Shown: piece by piece, positions 4,921 to 5,401 of the stretch
How the letters are laid out: the number at the start of each line of letters is the position of its first letter
How positions within the stretch are numbered: the stretch's first letter is position 1
Assembly (NCBI GenBank): GCA_947478935.1
Contig: CANJXV010000191.1
Span: 1 to 5,401, forward strand
Direction: 5' to 3'
DNA length: 5,401 nucleotides
Source: Comamonadaceae bacterium
Lineage (GTDB): Bacteria; Pseudomonadota; Gammaproteobacteria; Burkholderiales; Burkholderiaceae_C
The notes under the pieces: generated by a model
Database searches by the model: none
What the model was told of the DNA's origin: nothing
Seen by the model: only the letters and a program-made list of their open reading frames with translations
Position numbers and translations under genes: made by a program

Positions 4921-5401
4921 TTAAGAAAATGTGCGTGACAACTCGGCAATATGCGCCGGCGATATGCCGCAGCAGCCGCCCACCATGGTGGCGCCCTGGT
5001 TGACCCAGCGCTGCGCCCAGCCGGTGTAAGACAGCGGGTCCAGGTCGGCGCGGATGTCCAAAATGACGGCATTGGCCGTGGCTTTTTTGGGCTGTGGCGC
5101 AAAGGCATTGGCGTACACGCCAATGTCCACGCCGCTGTCACCAATCACTTGGCGCGCTGCGATCACCGCAGCTTCCATCACCTCGGGTTGGCTGCAATTG
5201 AACAGCACGGCTTTGGCGCCCAAGGCCAGCGCTTCGCGCACTGCGGCATCGACCGACTCACCGGAGCGCAGGGTTACGGCATCGCCTTCAGGCTCATCGT
5301 CTAGCGTGAAAGAAATCCACAAGGGTTTGGTGTTTGCACCTAGCGCTTCGTGCGCGGCGCGGATTTCGGCGATCGAGCTTTGCGTCTCGGCCAGCCACAC
5401 A
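4921..5401 (-). CDS. Homocysteine S-methyltransferase family protein (partial)
   Basis: The C-terminal 159 residues are present; the 5' end lies beyond base 5401. The first GTG in view sits inside a conserved stretch (WLAETQSSIAE) and should not be taken as the start. The family transfers a methyl group to homocysteine to give methionine, using donors such as S-methylmethionine, on a zinc-bound thiolate in a TIM barrel. The three zinc-binding cysteines are visible: FNCSQPE (Cys69 counted from the first residue in view) and VGGCCGISPAHI (Cys143-144). WISFTLDDE (28-36) matches the barrel strand before the donor site. The short end after GGCC matches single-domain MmuM-like enzymes rather than the much larger MetH. 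The thioesterase follows after 12 bases. I cannot tell the methyl donor without the N-terminal half. Confidence 0.9.
   Translation of the reverse strand, partial: VWLAETQSSIAEIRAAHEALGANTKPLWISFTLDDEPEGDAVTLRSGESVDAAVREALALGAKAVLFNCSQPEVMEAAVIAARQVIGDSGVDIGVYANAFAPQPKKATANAVILDIRADLDPLSYTGWAQRWVNQGATMVGGCCGISPAHIAELSRTFS

Noticed and set aside
1..5401. CRISPR array, tRNA, rRNA or insertion sequence
   Set aside because: No regularly spaced repeats, no cloverleaf-like sequence, and no transposase or terminal inverted repeats were recognised by eye.

Overview
The window looks like chromosomal DNA of a betaproteobacterium, most likely Burkholderiales and plausibly Comamonadaceae. This is inferred from the protein types, the moderately high GC of the flanking genes, and the style of the RHH antitoxin and the YdiI-like thioesterase. 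No rRNA or other definitive marker is present.

Left flank (1-1577), plus strand: the last 38 codons of an unrecognised gene overlap the start of an HD-GYP-family protein. That protein has lost the His of its HD motif and two other active-site residues. After 80 bases comes a PduO/MMAB-type cob(I)alamin adenosyltransferase. A good Rho-independent terminator at 1545-1577 closes this block.

Middle (about 1578-4482), accessory in character: a visibly lower-GC gene for a 651-residue AT3-SGNH O-acyltransferase, probably acting on a surface polysaccharide. It is preceded by a leader in which a strong Shine-Dalgarno and ATG lie in the same reading frame as the acyltransferase but are cut off by one TAA. 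The apparent start is therefore a downstream TTG. Next come about 350 bases with no recognisable intact gene, possibly the decayed end of a minus-strand gene. A toxin-antitoxin locus follows, with an intact ribbon-helix-helix antitoxin. Its PIN toxin has shrunk to a 30-codon ORF that seems to join the first about 14 codons directly to the last about 14.

Right flank (4483-5401), minus strand: a homocysteine S-methyltransferase-family gene (its 5' part is outside the window) and, 12 bases downstream, a hotdog-fold acyl-CoA thioesterase of the YdiI/EntH type. They are probably one transcript, convergent with the middle region.

The flanks carry ordinary metabolic and signalling genes. The middle looks like a variable slot that received an envelope-modification gene and keeps the debris of a toxin-antitoxin pair. 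I see no complete novel system. The most informative points are the internally deleted toxin beside its intact antitoxin, the interrupted start of the acyltransferase, and the degenerate HD-GYP site.
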